Made by a program: the position numbers and the translations under genes | Notes under the pieces: model-generated | Database searches by the model: none | The model's input: only the letters and a program-made list of their open reading frames with translations | What the model was told of the DNA's origin: nothing | Source: Rubrivivax rivuli | GTDB lineage: Bacteria; Pseudomonadota; Gammaproteobacteria; Burkholderiales; Burkholderiaceae_C | Length of the DNA stretch: 64,000 nt | Direction of reading: 5' to 3' | Assembly (NCBI RefSeq): GCF_004016505.1 | Contig: NZ_SACR01000006.1 | Location: forward strand, 248,001-312,000 | Part shown: positions 29,200 through 38,001 of the stretch, in pieces | How the letters are laid out: every line of letters begins with the position of its first letter | How positions within the stretch are numbered: the first letter of the stretch is position 1

Positions 29200-32139
29200 T
29201 CACTTGAACTGGTAGCTCGCCGAGATCGAGAAATACCGCCCGGTGTTGTTGTGCAGACCGCTGTTGTAACCCTGCGAGACGGTGGCGTTCGGCGCGTAGG
29301 GCGCGGCCTCGTCGGCCAGGTTGGCGATGTTGAACGACAGGCTCAGGTTCTTGATGCCGGTGTAGGTGTAGTTCAGGTCGACGGTGACCCAGTCGGACAT
29401 CTTGCAGTCAGGGTAGCGGTTGATGTACAGGTCGCGCCCGTTGGTGGCGGTGGGTGCCGCGCCCAGCACGTTGCGGCCGGTGAGGGTGTCATTGGCCGGG
29501 CCGCCGTAGTGGCAGGTGGTGCCCGAATACACGCGGGGCGGTTGCTGGCTGCCGTCGTACTCGCGTTTGTACGACACACCGCCCACGTAGTTCACCGCCG
29601 TGCTCACCGCATGCGCGCCCTTGCTCATCGACACACCGGTGCGCAGCTTCATGCGCGGGATGTCGCCCACGGAGGTGGCCCAGTCTGCAATGCCACCGTT
29701 GGTGCCCACGACGTTGAAGGTCTTGTAGCCCGGCTGCTCTTCACGCCGGTAGGTGAGGGCGTAGGAGCCGCGCAGGTAGGGTCCGAAGCGGATCTCTTCG
29801 GCGGTGAACGAACCACGCAGCTCGAAATCGACGCCCGCCACTTCGGTGCTGCCCTGGTTGGTCCAGGGCAGGCTCACCGCCAGCAGCGGCCCGGTGCCGG
29901 GCACGCCGTTGAGGAGCAGCGCGGGGTTGGTGTCGCGGGTCAGGGCCGTGGGCGGGTAACGATTGGGGTTGTCGATGACCGACTGCGCGGAGCCGAGCGC
30001 CACCTCGCCGATCTTGCGGATCTTGTAGACATCCACCAGCACATCGAAGCCGCGAACGGGCGAGAAGATGAAGCCCACCGAAGCGCTGTGCGACTTCTCG
30101 GGCCGCAGGTCGGGGTTGGCCGTGCCCACGCCAGAGACGCTCTTGGCGCAGTCGGATGCGGCGGCCCCCGGCTTGGGAGTGACGCCGTCTTCCTCGCAGC
30201 GCAACGGGTCGCGCAGCCCGTTGACGAAGAACTGCGCACCGCCCGGGCTCACCTGCGAAACCGCCGGTGCGCGGAAGCCCTTGGAGAAGGTGCCGCGCAG
30301 GGCCAGCACGTCGTTCACCGTCCATTTCGCGCCGATCTTCGGCACGAAGTTGGTCTTCAGCGTGGGGTACTTGTCGAAGCGCCCCGCGAAGTCCATCTCG
30401 AAGGACTTGGTGAAAGGCGTGCGGAACTCGAAGAAGGCCGAGCGCACGTTGCGGCTGCCGGCCACCGAGGTGTTGGACAGGCCCAGCACGTTACCCGCGG
30501 CGATGTTCGGGTCGGTGTCGATGTCGATCTTTTCCTGGCGCAGTTCGATGCCTGCCGCAAAGCCCACCGCACCGCCCGGCAGCTTGCCGAACTCGGTGGA
30601 GAGCTTGGCGTCGACCTGCGCGATCTCGGCGTAGGCCACGTTCTTCAAGGGCACCGAGAGCTGCGGGTCGGCGTTGATGGAGGCCAGCGAGCGGCCGCTG
30701 TTCGGCCCCGGTGCGCCCAGCATCTGACGCAGCACCGGCAGGTAGAGGAAACCGAACTCGCGGGTCTCGCGCTCGGTGCGGTTCCAGAGCACCGCGGTTT
30801 CCCAATCCACGCTGTCGCGCCAGCTGCCGCGTGCACCGACCAGCGCGCGGTACTGGCGGATGTCGCTTTCGGTGTTACCCGCAGGCAGGCTGCCGAAGCG
30901 GATGCCCACCGCCGCGCGGCCAGGCTGCGCATCGTTGTTGAAGGGGTTGTCGGGGTGGCCCACTTCCAGGATGGCCTGGAAGCTGGGCGCCTCGCCGCCG
31001 AGCAGGAAGTTGCGCGTGGGGTTCAGACCACTGATGGCGCGCGGCGCGCCGCGGATGGTTCGCTCGCTGCGGCCGATGGCCAGTTCCGCAAAGGCCATGG
31101 CCTCGGCCGTGAGCTTCAGGCTGGCGCGCGAGATGACGTTGGCATCGCTGCCCTTGCTCTGCACGTCGGTGTAGGCGTCGCCGTCGAAGTTGCAGAAGGT
31201 GCGCCCGAGCAGCGGCAGGGTGGTGACGCCATACACGGCGCTGCCGGTGATGAGTTGCGACGGGTCGCAACCGGCCGTGACGTTGACAACCCGCGAGGTG
31301 GGCGTGTTCTGCGGGAAGGACCGGTTGCCCGGGGCGGCTTCCTTGGTGAAGAAGGGCAGCGCGGAGAAGCTGCTGAAGAAGGGGTTCAGGCGCAGGTTGA
31401 TGGCGCGGTAGTCGTCGGCCTGGATGTCGTTGGAGCCCTCACGCATGGACGTGGCGCCGCGCTTGGTGAGGTCGGCGCTGATCAGCACGTTGTAGCCGTC
31501 GCTGGCGTAGTTGCCGAAGCCGGCCGTGAGCGTGACGGTGTCCTTGCGGAACTCGCGGTCGTCGTTGAAGCCGACGCGCAGGGAGGCCTGGAGACCCTGG
31601 TAATCGTTCTTGGTGATGAAGTTGATGACGCCGCCGATGGCGTCGGAGCCGTAGACCGCCGAGGCGCCGTCCTTGAAGATCTCCACCCGCTCCAGCGCCG
31701 AGATCGGAATGGCGTTGAGGTCGTACAGCGTCGACGTGCCGTTGTTCGGGTTGGCATAGGCCGCCGGTGTCATGCGCCGGCCGTTGAGCAGGATCAGCGT
31801 GGAGGTGGAGCCCAGCGAACGCAAGGAGGCCGTGGCCACGCTGCGCGAGAAGCCGTTCTGCGTGGGCGTGTCGTTGAAGCCGTCGGCGCCGATGGACGGC
31901 AGCTGCTTCATCAGTTCCTGCACGGTCTTCGCACCGCTCTCGGCGATTTCCTTCGCGCCCAGCGTCTCGATGGGCGAGGTGCCTTCCTTCGAGATGCGCT
32001 TGATGTTCGAGCCGGTGACGGTGATGCGCTGGGGGGCATCGGCCGCGGTGGCCGCAGGCGTCTGCGCGTGGGTGGCGGCGCTGAAGCCGAAGCTCAGAAA
32101 GAGCGCTGCGCTCAGCGCATTCAGGCGGTGCGTTTTCAA
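29200..32139 (-). CDS. TonB-dependent outer-membrane receptor (TTG start)
   Basis: 979 residues. The best start is TTG at 32139, giving LKTHRLNALSAALFLSFGFS then AATHAQ, a clean signal peptide, with GAGG 11 bases upstream; no ATG or GTG stands nearby. The plug region has ITVTGSNIKRISKEGTSPIE, STLILLNGRRMTPAAYANPN, ERVEIFKDGASAVYGSDAIG and GVINFITK. The barrel ends GRYFSISASYQFK. Residues such as NNNGT-type repeats and paired Cys in extracellular loops (CEEDGVTPKPGAAASDC) are seen. Substrate unknown. It is divergent from the merR gene across 247 bp. Confidence 0.9.
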   Translation of the reverse strand: MKTHRLNALSAALFLSFGFSAATHAQTPAATAADAPQRITVTGSNIKRISKEGTSPIETLGAKEIAESGAKTVQELMKQLPSIGADGFNDTPTQNGFSRSVATASLRSLGSTSTLILLNGRRMTPAAYANPNNGTSTLYDLNAIPISALERVEIFKDGASAVYGSDAIGGVINFITKNDYQGLQASLRVGFNDDREFRKDTVTLTAGFGNYASDGYNVLISADLTKRGATSMREGSNDIQADDYRAINLRLNPFFSSFSALPFFTKEAAPGNRSFPQNTPTSRVVNVTAGCDPSQLITGSAVYGVTTLPLLGRTFCNFDGDAYTDVQSKGSDANVISRASLKLTAEAMAFAELAIGRSERTIRGAPRAISGLNPTRNFLLGGEAPSFQAILEVGHPDNPFNNDAQPGRAAVGIRFGSLPAGNTESDIRQYRALVGARGSWRDSVDWETAVLWNRTERETREFGFLYLPVLRQMLGAPGPNSGRSLASINADPQLSVPLKNVAYAEIAQVDAKLSTEFGKLPGGAVGFAAGIELRQEKIDIDTDPNIAAGNVLGLSNTSVAGSRNVRSAFFEFRTPFTKSFEMDFAGRFDKYPTLKTNFVPKIGAKWTVNDVLALRGTFSKGFRAPAVSQVSPGGAQFFVNGLRDPLRCEEDGVTPKPGAAASDCAKSVSGVGTANPDLRPEKSHSASVGFIFSPVRGFDVLVDVYKIRKIGEVALGSAQSVIDNPNRYPPTALTRDTNPALLLNGVPGTGPLLAVSLPWTNQGSTEVAGVDFELRGSFTAEEIRFGPYLRGSYALTYRREEQPGYKTFNVVGTNGGIADWATSVGDIPRMKLRTGVSMSKGAHAVSTAVNYVGGVSYKREYDGSQQPPRVYSGTTCHYGGPANDTLTGRNVLGAAPTATNGRDLYINRYPDCKMSDWVTVDLNYTYTGIKNLSLSFNIANLADEAAPYAPNATVSQGYNSGLHNNTGRYFSISASYQFK

Positions 32140-32386
32140 GATCCCGATGTCCTCGTTGGAAGCACGGCAACCTTCTCGCTGTGCCCGGAACGAAATCGGC
32201 ACCGCGCAGCTGCCGCTGTTTTGGATGTTTTCAGTATGGCCATCGGCGATACCGAAGGGGCCTGCACAAAAGGGCAGGGCCGACCGGCGGCCCACCCGCT
32301 GCAGACCGGCCCGCTGCCCATTGGTGCTGTGGCCCGGGCCTGGCCTGCTGCCGATGCTGCGAGCTTGCTTCGACGGCCTTGAACCG

Positions 32387-32794
32387 ATGTTGATCCGCTC
32401 CCTCGCCGATCTGGTGGGCACCACGCCTAAGGCCATTCGCCACTACGAAAGACTGGGACTGCTGGGCCCCGTGCCCCGCCGCGGCCGCTACCGCACCTTC
32501 GACGCCGCGCACGTGGACTCGGTGCGGCTGGTCAGGCGTGCGCAGGGTTTCGGCTTCGGCCTGCGTGAACTCGCCGCCGCGCGCAGCGGCGACGGCACGC
32601 TGGACTTGGCGCGGCTCGCGGCTCTCGTGCAGCGGCGCCTGGCCGCGCTGGCGGTCGAGCGCCAGCGGCTGCAGGCCCTGGAGCGCGATCTGGCGGCCGT
32701 GGCGGCAGAACTGCGCGCGTGCGACCGTGTCCAGGCGGCCCGACCACTGGCCGCCTGCATGCAGCAACCGGCAGAGCGCGGCAGCGGGGCTTGA
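32387..32794 (+). CDS. MerR-family transcriptional regulator
   Basis: 135 residues. The N terminus MLIRSLADLVGTTPKAIRHY then ERLGLLGPVPRRGRYRTFD is the MerR winged HTH (AxxxGTTPKAIRHYExxGLL). A coiled-coil dimerisation helix follows (ARLAALVQRRLAALAVERQR). The C terminus has a single pair of separated Cys (C117 and C127 by rough count, RACDRVQA and LAACMQQ), so metal sensing is possible but no CxC metal loop is seen. It is followed by an oxidoreductase gene across 57 bp containing a 19-bp-spaced promoter, the hallmark of MerR control. Confidence 0.87.
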   Translation: MLIRSLADLVGTTPKAIRHYERLGLLGPVPRRGRYRTFDAAHVDSVRLVRRAQGFGFGLRELAAARSGDGTLDLARLAALVQRRLAALAVERQRLQALERDLAAVAAELRACDRVQAARPLAACMQQPAERGSGA

Positions 32795-32821
32795 CTTTGA
32801 CCCGCGGGGCAGGCCGACAGT
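32791..32821 (+). promoter_or_regulatory. possible MerR-type promoter of the flavodoxin-fold reductase
   Basis: TTGACT (32791-32796) and GACAGT (32816-32821) are separated by 19 bp, the elongated spacing activated by MerR proteins. The spacer carries the palindrome CCCGCGGG. The -35 overlaps the merR stop codon. The -10 is poor, as expected for an activated promoter, so the call is tentative. Confidence 0.4.
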
Positions 32822-32851
32822 GGTGGCTTGTTCACCTCTCCTGTTTTCGCA

Positions 32852-33457
32852 ATGGAAGACCGACAACTGCTCGTGGTGCTGGGCCACCCCCGTCCCGACA
32901 GCCTGTGTGCCGCACTGGCCGAGGCCTACGCCGAGGTCGCCCGCGCCGCCGGTGCGCAGGTCACCCGCATGGACCTCGGGCTGCTGCGTTTCGACCCCGT
33001 GCTGCGCAGCGCCCGTGCGGGCGATCAAGCCCTTGAACCCGATCTTCACCAAGCGCAGCAGGCGATCCTGGCCGCGCGCCATGTGGCCTGGGTGTACCCG
33101 GTGTGGTGGGGCACCATGACGGCGCTGCTGAAAGGCTTCCTCGACCGTGTCTTCGTGTCGGGCTTCGCATACCGGTACCGCTCGGGCTCGGCACTCTGGG
33201 ACCGCCTGCTGCAGGGCCGCTCGGCCGAACTGCTGGTGACGATGGACGCGCCGCCCTGGTACTACCGCTGGTTCGACCGCATGCCGGGCCACTGGCAGAT
33301 GCGCCGCACCGTGCTGGAGTTCTGCGGCTTCAAGCCGGTGCGCATCGCCAGCTACGGGGCGGTGCGCTCAGCGCCGCCCCAGCGCATCGAGCGCTGGCTG
33401 GCCGATGCCCGCCAGCGCGGCGAGCAGGCCGGCAGGCGCCTCGTGCGCCGGGCCTGA
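32852..33457 (+). CDS. NAD(P)H dehydrogenase (quinone), flavodoxin-like fold
   Basis: 201 residues, start MEDRQLLVVLGHPRPDSLCA. The FMN/FAD phosphate loop is GHPRPDSLCAALAEAY, and VAWVYPVWWGTMTALLKGFL is the family's flavin and substrate motif, as in KefF, MdaB and NQO1. A second motif, AYRYRSGSALWDRLLQGRSA, matches the family 'lxxGK' strand. Expected role: two-electron reduction of quinones or electrophiles in the cytosol. An in-frame TTG at 32828 is less likely. Controlled probably by the adjacent MerR protein. It ends one base before the convergent esterase gene. Confidence 0.87.
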   Translation: MEDRQLLVVLGHPRPDSLCAALAEAYAEVARAAGAQVTRMDLGLLRFDPVLRSARAGDQALEPDLHQAQQAILAARHVAWVYPVWWGTMTALLKGFLDRVFVSGFAYRYRSGSALWDRLLQGRSAELLVTMDAPPWYYRWFDRMPGHWQMRRTVLEFCGFKPVRIASYGAVRSAPPQRIERWLADARQRGEQAGRRLVRRA

Positions 33458-33458
33458 A

Positions 33459-34430
33459 TCAGCGCCTGGCTCGCGCGGGTTGTTCCGCCGGCTCGGCCAG
33501 CAGGAACTTCAACCCCTGGGTGAAGCCGCGGGGTGCGACGCTCAGGTGGTCCTCGTCGTTCAGGATGGCCAGCTCCAGGCGCAGCGAGGGGTAGGCCCGC
33601 GACTGCAGCGACTGCTTCATGCGGCGGGCGTCCGAGACCATGTTGTAGCGCTTGGCATACCGCGGATCACCCGGCTTCATGTCCTCGTACGCGCCGACGT
33701 ACATGAAGACCGCCGCAGGCAGGTCGCGGCGGGCCTTGGCGTGGCGCTTCTCGGCCTGTTCGATCACGTGCTGGTCGTACCAGATGGATGGGCTGCCGAC
33801 GATGTAGCCAGCGAACATCTCGGGTGCGTTGAAGAGGATGTCCAGCCCCAACAGGCCGCCGTACGAATGCCCCAGGAAAAGACGGCGGCTCTCGTTCGTG
33901 CGGTAACGCCCAGCCACGAAAGGGAACACAGCCGACTGCAGGTAGGCCCGGTACTGCGCACTGCCGCCATGGACGCTGCCCGGGGGTGCATCGTGCGCAC
34001 CTTTGGCCGTGGGCGTGTAGTCGCGGCGGCGGCTGCCCATGGCGTCTTCGCCCACCGCGTACGACAGGCCCACAAGGATGAAATCCTGCAGCTTCGGGCC
34101 GTCGCAGTTCAGGCGCCGGGCCAGCTGGCGGATGATGGGAAAGGCGTAGTCGGGATCGGTCACGTAGAGCACGGGATAACGTCGCCCGACCTCCTGGTGG
34201 TAAGACCGCGGCAGACCTACAAACACCTGATAGCGGCGCCCCGACACGGGGTCGGCCACATCGAACACCTCGGTGTTGGGCAATTCGTAAGGCTGGCCCT
34301 GGCCACGCTGCCCGGCAGCAGCAGGCGGCCGATCAGGCGCAGGCTTGCTGGTGTCGCTGGCGGCAGAGGCCCAGGTGGCACAGAGGGCCAGGAGACACAG
34401 GAGGGCGGTCGAGGCGTGTGACTTCTTCAT
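33459..34430 (-). CDS. exported alpha/beta-hydrolase, esterase D/IroE-like
   Basis: 323 residues. A signal peptide (MKKSHASTALLCLLALCATW..ASA) directs it to the periplasm. The fold is that of the Fes/IroE/esterase D group: RRYQVFVGLPRSYHQEVGRR then YPVLYVTDPDYAFPIIRQLA, nucleophile in RRLFLGHSYGGLLGLDILF (GHSYGG) and the late His in LAILNDEDHLSVAPRG. Family members hydrolyse siderophore esters, S-formylglutathione or acyl esters; the substrate is undetermined. Start at 34430 opens on a classic MKK signal. Divergent from flgD. Confidence 0.85.
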   Translation of the reverse strand: MKKSHASTALLCLLALCATWASAASDTSKPAPDRPPAAAGQRGQGQPYELPNTEVFDVADPVSGRRYQVFVGLPRSYHQEVGRRYPVLYVTDPDYAFPIIRQLARRLNCDGPKLQDFILVGLSYAVGEDAMGSRRRDYTPTAKGAHDAPPGSVHGGSAQYRAYLQSAVFPFVAGRYRTNESRRLFLGHSYGGLLGLDILFNAPEMFAGYIVGSPSIWYDQHVIEQAEKRHAKARRDLPAAVFMYVGAYEDMKPGDPRYAKRYNMVSDARRMKQSLQSRAYPSLRLELAILNDEDHLSVAPRGFTQGLKFLLAEPAEQPARARR

Positions 34431-34597
34431 CGATGGGTTTGTCTGGGTGGAGAAGGGGCCCTGCACAGACCCCGAAGCACGGCCGGCGAGTATCGACAAC
34501 CGGAGCGCGCCGACCTTGCCCCTTGGTGCAGTCGCCAAACCCGGGCGTGTTGGTGATGCTCAAGCCCGAACCAGCCCTTCACCGCACCGAGGCCCCC

Positions 34598-35257
34598 ATG
34601 TCCAGCGTCGACAAAACCAAGGGCAGCACGGCTGCCACCTTCGAGAGCCTCAACCGCCGCCAGCCCGTGGCCGGCAGCGTGAGCGAAGACGCGCAGCGTT
34701 TCATGCGCCTGCTCAGCGTGCAGATGCAGAACCAAGACCCGCTGAACCCGCTGGACAACGCGCAGGTCACCAGCCAGGTGGCGCAGATCAACACCGTCAC
34801 CGGCATCAACCAGCTCAACCAGAGCATCCAGGCGCTGACCGCAAGCCAGCTGCGATCAGAGGCCTTCACCGCCTCGTCGATGATCGGCAAGAGCGTCGTG
34901 ATGCAGACCAACGAACTGAGCGTGAAGAACGGCAAGGCCTCGGGCACTTTCTCCCTCGAGGGCCGCGCCAGCAACGTGATCGTGGAAGTGCTGGACAAGA
35001 ACAGCCGCGTGGTCGACAGCTTCAGCCTGGGCACGAAAGACAAGGGCATGCACGACTTCAACTGGAGAACCTCTCGCAAGCCCACCGAGGGAGAGTTTCG
35101 TTTCCGCGTCGTGGCCACTGCGAACAAGAAGGACGTGCCCGCGACGACCCTGACCCGCGCCAACGTTGCAGCGGTGTCCTTTGCCAAGTCGGCCGGCGGC
35201 CTGCTCATGCTGGACAACGGCATGGACCTGCCGATGTCGGCGGTGTGGCGCTTCTAG
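34598..35257 (+). CDS. flgD: flagellar hook assembly (hook-cap) protein FlgD, orphan
   Basis: 219 residues. FlgD caps the growing hook and guides FlgE polymerisation. The diagnostic N-terminal region RFMRLLSVQMQNQDPLNPLD then NAQVTSQVAQINTVTGINQL is intact, followed by the Tudor/FnIII-like C-terminal part (FSLEGRASNVIVEVLDKNSR, GMHDFNWRTSRKPTEGEFRF). GAGG six bases upstream supports the ATG at 34598; an in-frame ATG at 34556 lacks a site. No other flagellar gene is in the window, whereas flgD normally sits in flgBCDEFGHIJ, so this is either a duplicated or displaced copy. Confidence 0.88.
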   Translation: MSSVDKTKGSTAATFESLNRRQPVAGSVSEDAQRFMRLLSVQMQNQDPLNPLDNAQVTSQVAQINTVTGINQLNQSIQALTASQLRSEAFTASSMIGKSVVMQTNELSVKNGKASGTFSLEGRASNVIVEVLDKNSRVVDSFSLGTKDKGMHDFNWRTSRKPTEGEFRFRVVATANKKDVPATTLTRANVAAVSFAKSAGGLLMLDNGMDLPMSAVWRF

Positions 35258-35267
35258 CGCCCGCGAC

Positions 35268-35558
35268 ATGGCCGACTTTCTGATCCGGGTGGAAGTGGAG
35301 CCATGGACGCCCAGCGGCTTCATGGGCGTTTGCCGCCGCCTGCAAGCCGAGGGCTTCAGCACGCACGTGCAGCTGAACGGCCAGCGGTGCGCCTTGCCGC
35401 CGGGTGAATTCGTCATCAGCGGCCCGTTGTCGGCGCAGGAGGTGGAAGACCGTGCTGGCGAAGCCTTGCGCCAACTCGGACTCCACTTCACTCTGCTCAC
35501 TTCTCGTTTCGTCGAATTGCGTTATCAGCGAGACAAGGCCCACCAGCGGGCGGCTTGA
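35268..35558 (+). CDS. small protein of unknown function downstream of flgD
   Basis: 96 residues: MADFLIRVEVEPWTPSGFMG then VCRRLQAEGFSTHVQLNGQR, CALPPGEFVISGPLSAQEVE. It has normal codon bias and starts 10 bp after flgD, so cotranslation is plausible. No family recognised; no signal or membrane segment. It may have a small alpha/beta fold (alternating strands and helices are predicted by eye). Confidence 0.6.
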   Translation: MADFLIRVEVEPWTPSGFMGVCRRLQAEGFSTHVQLNGQRCALPPGEFVISGPLSAQEVEDRAGEALRQLGLHFTLLTSRFVELRYQRDKAHQRAA

Positions 35559-35763
35559 TGCAGGCCAACGCCCATGCATTCGCATCGCCATGGCCACAGA
35601 CCCGGTAGTGACGCCGTGGGCGGCTGCGGCTGGCGAAGCCGCTCACGGTGACCAGCATCTGCGTCAGGGTCGCCTGGGACGGCGCCGTCGAGACAGGCCC
35701 GCAGCCGACCACGGCCGAACCGGCCCAAGGCTGATCGCCGTAGCAGGCCCGGCAGTTCAGCAA
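35497..35763 (-). CDS. possible Cys-rich small ORF, uncertain
   Basis: A TTG-initiated frame of 88 codons reads LNCRACYGDQPWAGSAVVGC then GPVSTAPSQATLTQMLVTVS, with codon choice fitting the genome. It would overlap the plus-strand gene end by 62 bp, and it lies directly downstream of the lipoprotein gene on the same strand. It could be a genuine small gene, the displaced tail of a decayed gene, or chance. No family recognised. Confidence 0.28.
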   Translation of the reverse strand: MLNCRACYGDQPWAGSAVVGCGPVSTAPSQATLTQMLVTVSGFASRSRPRRHYRVCGHGDANAWALACIKPPAGGPCLADNAIRRNEK

Positions 35764-35767
35764 AGGC

Positions 35768-36178
35768 CTAGGGCCCAGCCGGACGGCATGCCATCGCCTT
35801 CAGATTTGGAAGGCCGATGGCACGGTCAAAGCCCTGAGATTGGGCTACGCCGAGCGACTGCTCTGGAACTGAAACGATCCAAACATCTCCGTTCGAGATG
35901 CCGCAAATTGCCGGCGAAGGGTTCCCGGTGTTGCCACACGCGGCCGTGTTGACCGTAGCTCCGGCTGCCCGCAGCGCTGCGACCGTGGAGTTGAGGTTTT
36001 CCTGCGTGGTGAGATTGGGGCCGCATTGAAGAGATGCCGTCGCTTTGTACACAGTGACTTCGGGTGGGTCACTGGGATCTCCTCCACCACAAGCACTGAG
36101 GGCAAGTGAAATTGCCGCCATGAAGCAGAGGTGAAATCGGCGTGCCCTTTTGTCCGAGAGGCGACGGCTGCGAATCAC
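35768..36178 (-). CDS. putative lipoprotein of unknown function (GTG start)
   Basis: 136 residues. The leader RFHLCFMAAISLALSACGGG has a lipobox LSAC; the Cys is followed by GGGDPSDPP, a flexible linker. The mature part (TASLQCGPNLTTQENLNSTV, AALRAAGATVNTAACGNTGN, PAICGISNGDVWIVSVPEQS) contains three further Cys that could pair in the periplasm. GTG 36178 is supported by a perfect AAAGGAG seven bases upstream. Base composition is less GC-rich than its neighbours, hinting at recent transfer. Function unknown. Confidence 0.7.
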   Translation of the reverse strand: MIRSRRLSDKRARRFHLCFMAAISLALSACGGGDPSDPPEVTVYKATASLQCGPNLTTQENLNSTVAALRAAGATVNTAACGNTGNPSPAICGISNGDVWIVSVPEQSLGVAQSQGFDRAIGLPNLKAMACRPAGP

Positions 36179-36185
36179 GATTGAA

Positions 36186-36192
36186 CTCCTTT
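36186..36192 (-). promoter_or_regulatory. strong ribosome-binding site deciding a GTG start
   Basis: AAAGGAG on the minus strand lies 7 bases before GTG 36178 and favours it over the internal ATG at 36121, which would leave only a minimal leader. Confidence 0.75.
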
Positions 36193-36279
36193 CGTGTGGG
36201 TCTGACGTTGGAGCTGAACGGCGCGCGACGGCAGGTGGCCGCCGGCCCAGAATGTTTCGGCTGTCGGCTCAGCAGACCA

Positions 36280-37974
36280 TCATGCGATCCACACCGCACC
36301 GGGCGGCAAGTGCAGCGCGGCATCGCAACGCTGCGCACCGCCGTGCGTCCAGCGGGGTTGTGCAGGCACAGACCCGACCACCGGCAGGTCCAAGGCCTGA
36401 CCTGACAGGTTGAAGGCCGCCCAGACTTCTTCGGCCTGCCAGTGACGGCGTATCAGAAGAGCCGGCCCCTGAGCGTGCACAAGCTCGAGATCGCCCCAGC
36501 GAAGCGCAGGCGACGCGCGCCGCAGCGCGATGAGCGCGCGTGTCGCGTTCAGCATCGAGTCCGGGTCGGATTGCTGGAGGTCCACGGCCAGGGCACGGTG
36601 GGCAGGATCGCAAGGCAGCCAGGGAAGAGCGGTGCTGAATCCGGCGTTCGGCGCGTCGGCCCGCCAGGGCATCGGCGTTCGGCAGCCATCGCGTCCCTCG
36701 CTCAAGGGCCAGTGGGCGATGCCAAAGGGGTCCTGCAGGTCCTCGCGACGCAACTTGCTTTGCGGCAAGCCCAGCTCTTCGCCTTGGTACAGGAACACGC
36801 TACCGCGCAACGCCAGCAGCAAGGCCATCCACGTGATGGGACTGGCGGCGTTGCCATCGGCCTCGCCACTGGCGCCCCCGAAAGCAAAGCTGGCGTTGGC
36901 ACCCAGCCCCCAGCGGGTGGCGACGCGAGCGCTGTCGTGGTTGGAGAACGCCCAACTCGGCCACCCGGAAACCGGAGCCCAGGGATCCAGCTGTGCCTTC
37001 ACCTGCGCCGCGCTGGGGCGCGCACCGAGGAAGCCGAAGGCGTAGGCCGTGTGCAGCAGATCCTGTCCCTCGGTGTATTCGATCATGCGCTGCGTGCCAT
37101 CGAAACCGCCGATCTCGCCGACGGCCATGCGCTGCGACGCCCCATCGCCACCACCCATGCCGTCCATCAAGCTACGCAGACGCCGCAGGAAACCGAGCGT
37201 CTGCGGCTGATCGGCGTTGTGCAGATGGCGCTGCATCAGCACCGGCGATTCGCCGCGCAGCGGCTCCGGCAACGGCGGGTTGTCGCGCAACTGCGGGTCG
37301 TGGAAATAGAGGTTGGCGGTGTCGAGCCGGAACCCGTCCACGCCCCGGTCCAGCCAGAAGCGAGCGATCGCGAGGATGGCCTCCTGGACTGCTTCACAGT
37401 GGAAGTTGAGGTCCGGCATCTCCGGCAGGAAGTTGTGCAGGTAGTACTGCCGGCGCCGCGGGTCCCAGGTCCAGGCGGGGCCGCCCATCCAGCTTTGCCA
37501 GTTGTTGGGCGGCCGGCCGTCTTCCTGCGCATCCGCCCAGACGTACCAATCGGCCTTCTCGTTGTCGCGGCTGCTTCGGCTCTCGGCGAACCAGGGATGC
37601 TCCAGCGCCGTGTGGCTCCACACCTGGTCGATGAGGACGCGGAGCCCCAGGGCGTGCGCCCGTGCCAGGAGGGCGTCGAAATCCGCGAGCGAGCCGAAGC
37701 GAGGGTCGACCCCGCGGTGGTCGCTCACGTCGTAGCCGAAGTCCCGCATCGGGCTGGGGAAGAAAGGGCAGATCCAGAGGCCATCCACCCCCAGGCCGGC
37801 GATGTATTCCAGACGGTCGCTCAGGCCGCGCAGATCGCCTATGCCGTCCGCGTTGCTGTCGGCAAAGGAGCGGGGATAGACCTGGTAGATCACGGCGCCG
37901 CGCCACCAGGGCGTGCGCGTGGCAACGCTCGACGGCGGCCGAGTTTCGGTGGTGGCGGGGGAGGAGGACGTCAT
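36280..37974 (-). CDS. GH13 alpha-glucosidase/oligo-1,6-glucosidase-type enzyme
   Basis: 564 residues. TIM-barrel alpha-glucosidase, cytoplasmic by the absence of a signal peptide. Motifs of GH13: WWRGAVIYQVYPRSFADSNA opening, DFDALLARAHALGLRVLIDQ with VWSHT, nucleophile D218 in DGFRLDTANLYF, acid/base E287 in MAVGEIGG, and D347 in AFSNHDSARV. A short beta-domain closes (LFLYQGEELGLPQSKL region then VWAAFNLSGQALDLPVV). DGIGDLRGLSDRLEYIAGLG is the calcium-site region of the oligo-1,6-glucosidase group. Specificity (maltose, isomaltose, sucrose or trehalose) is undetermined. The ATG at 37974 is preferred to TTG 37983. No sugar transporter is adjacent. Confidence 0.9.
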   Translation of the reverse strand: MTSSSPATTETRPPSSVATRTPWWRGAVIYQVYPRSFADSNADGIGDLRGLSDRLEYIAGLGVDGLWICPFFPSPMRDFGYDVSDHRGVDPRFGSLADFDALLARAHALGLRVLIDQVWSHTALEHPWFAESRSSRDNEKADWYVWADAQEDGRPPNNWQSWMGGPAWTWDPRRRQYYLHNFLPEMPDLNFHCEAVQEAILAIARFWLDRGVDGFRLDTANLYFHDPQLRDNPPLPEPLRGESPVLMQRHLHNADQPQTLGFLRRLRSLMDGMGGGDGASQRMAVGEIGGFDGTQRMIEYTEGQDLLHTAYAFGFLGARPSAAQVKAQLDPWAPVSGWPSWAFSNHDSARVATRWGLGANASFAFGGASGEADGNAASPITWMALLLALRGSVFLYQGEELGLPQSKLRREDLQDPFGIAHWPLSEGRDGCRTPMPWRADAPNAGFSTALPWLPCDPAHRALAVDLQQSDPDSMLNATRALIALRRASPALRWGDLELVHAQGPALLIRRHWQAEEVWAAFNLSGQALDLPVVGSVPAQPRWTHGGAQRCDAALHLPPGAVWIA

Positions 37975-38001
37975 TGGGTGCAAAGAGGTTCGAAAGGAAA
38001 G

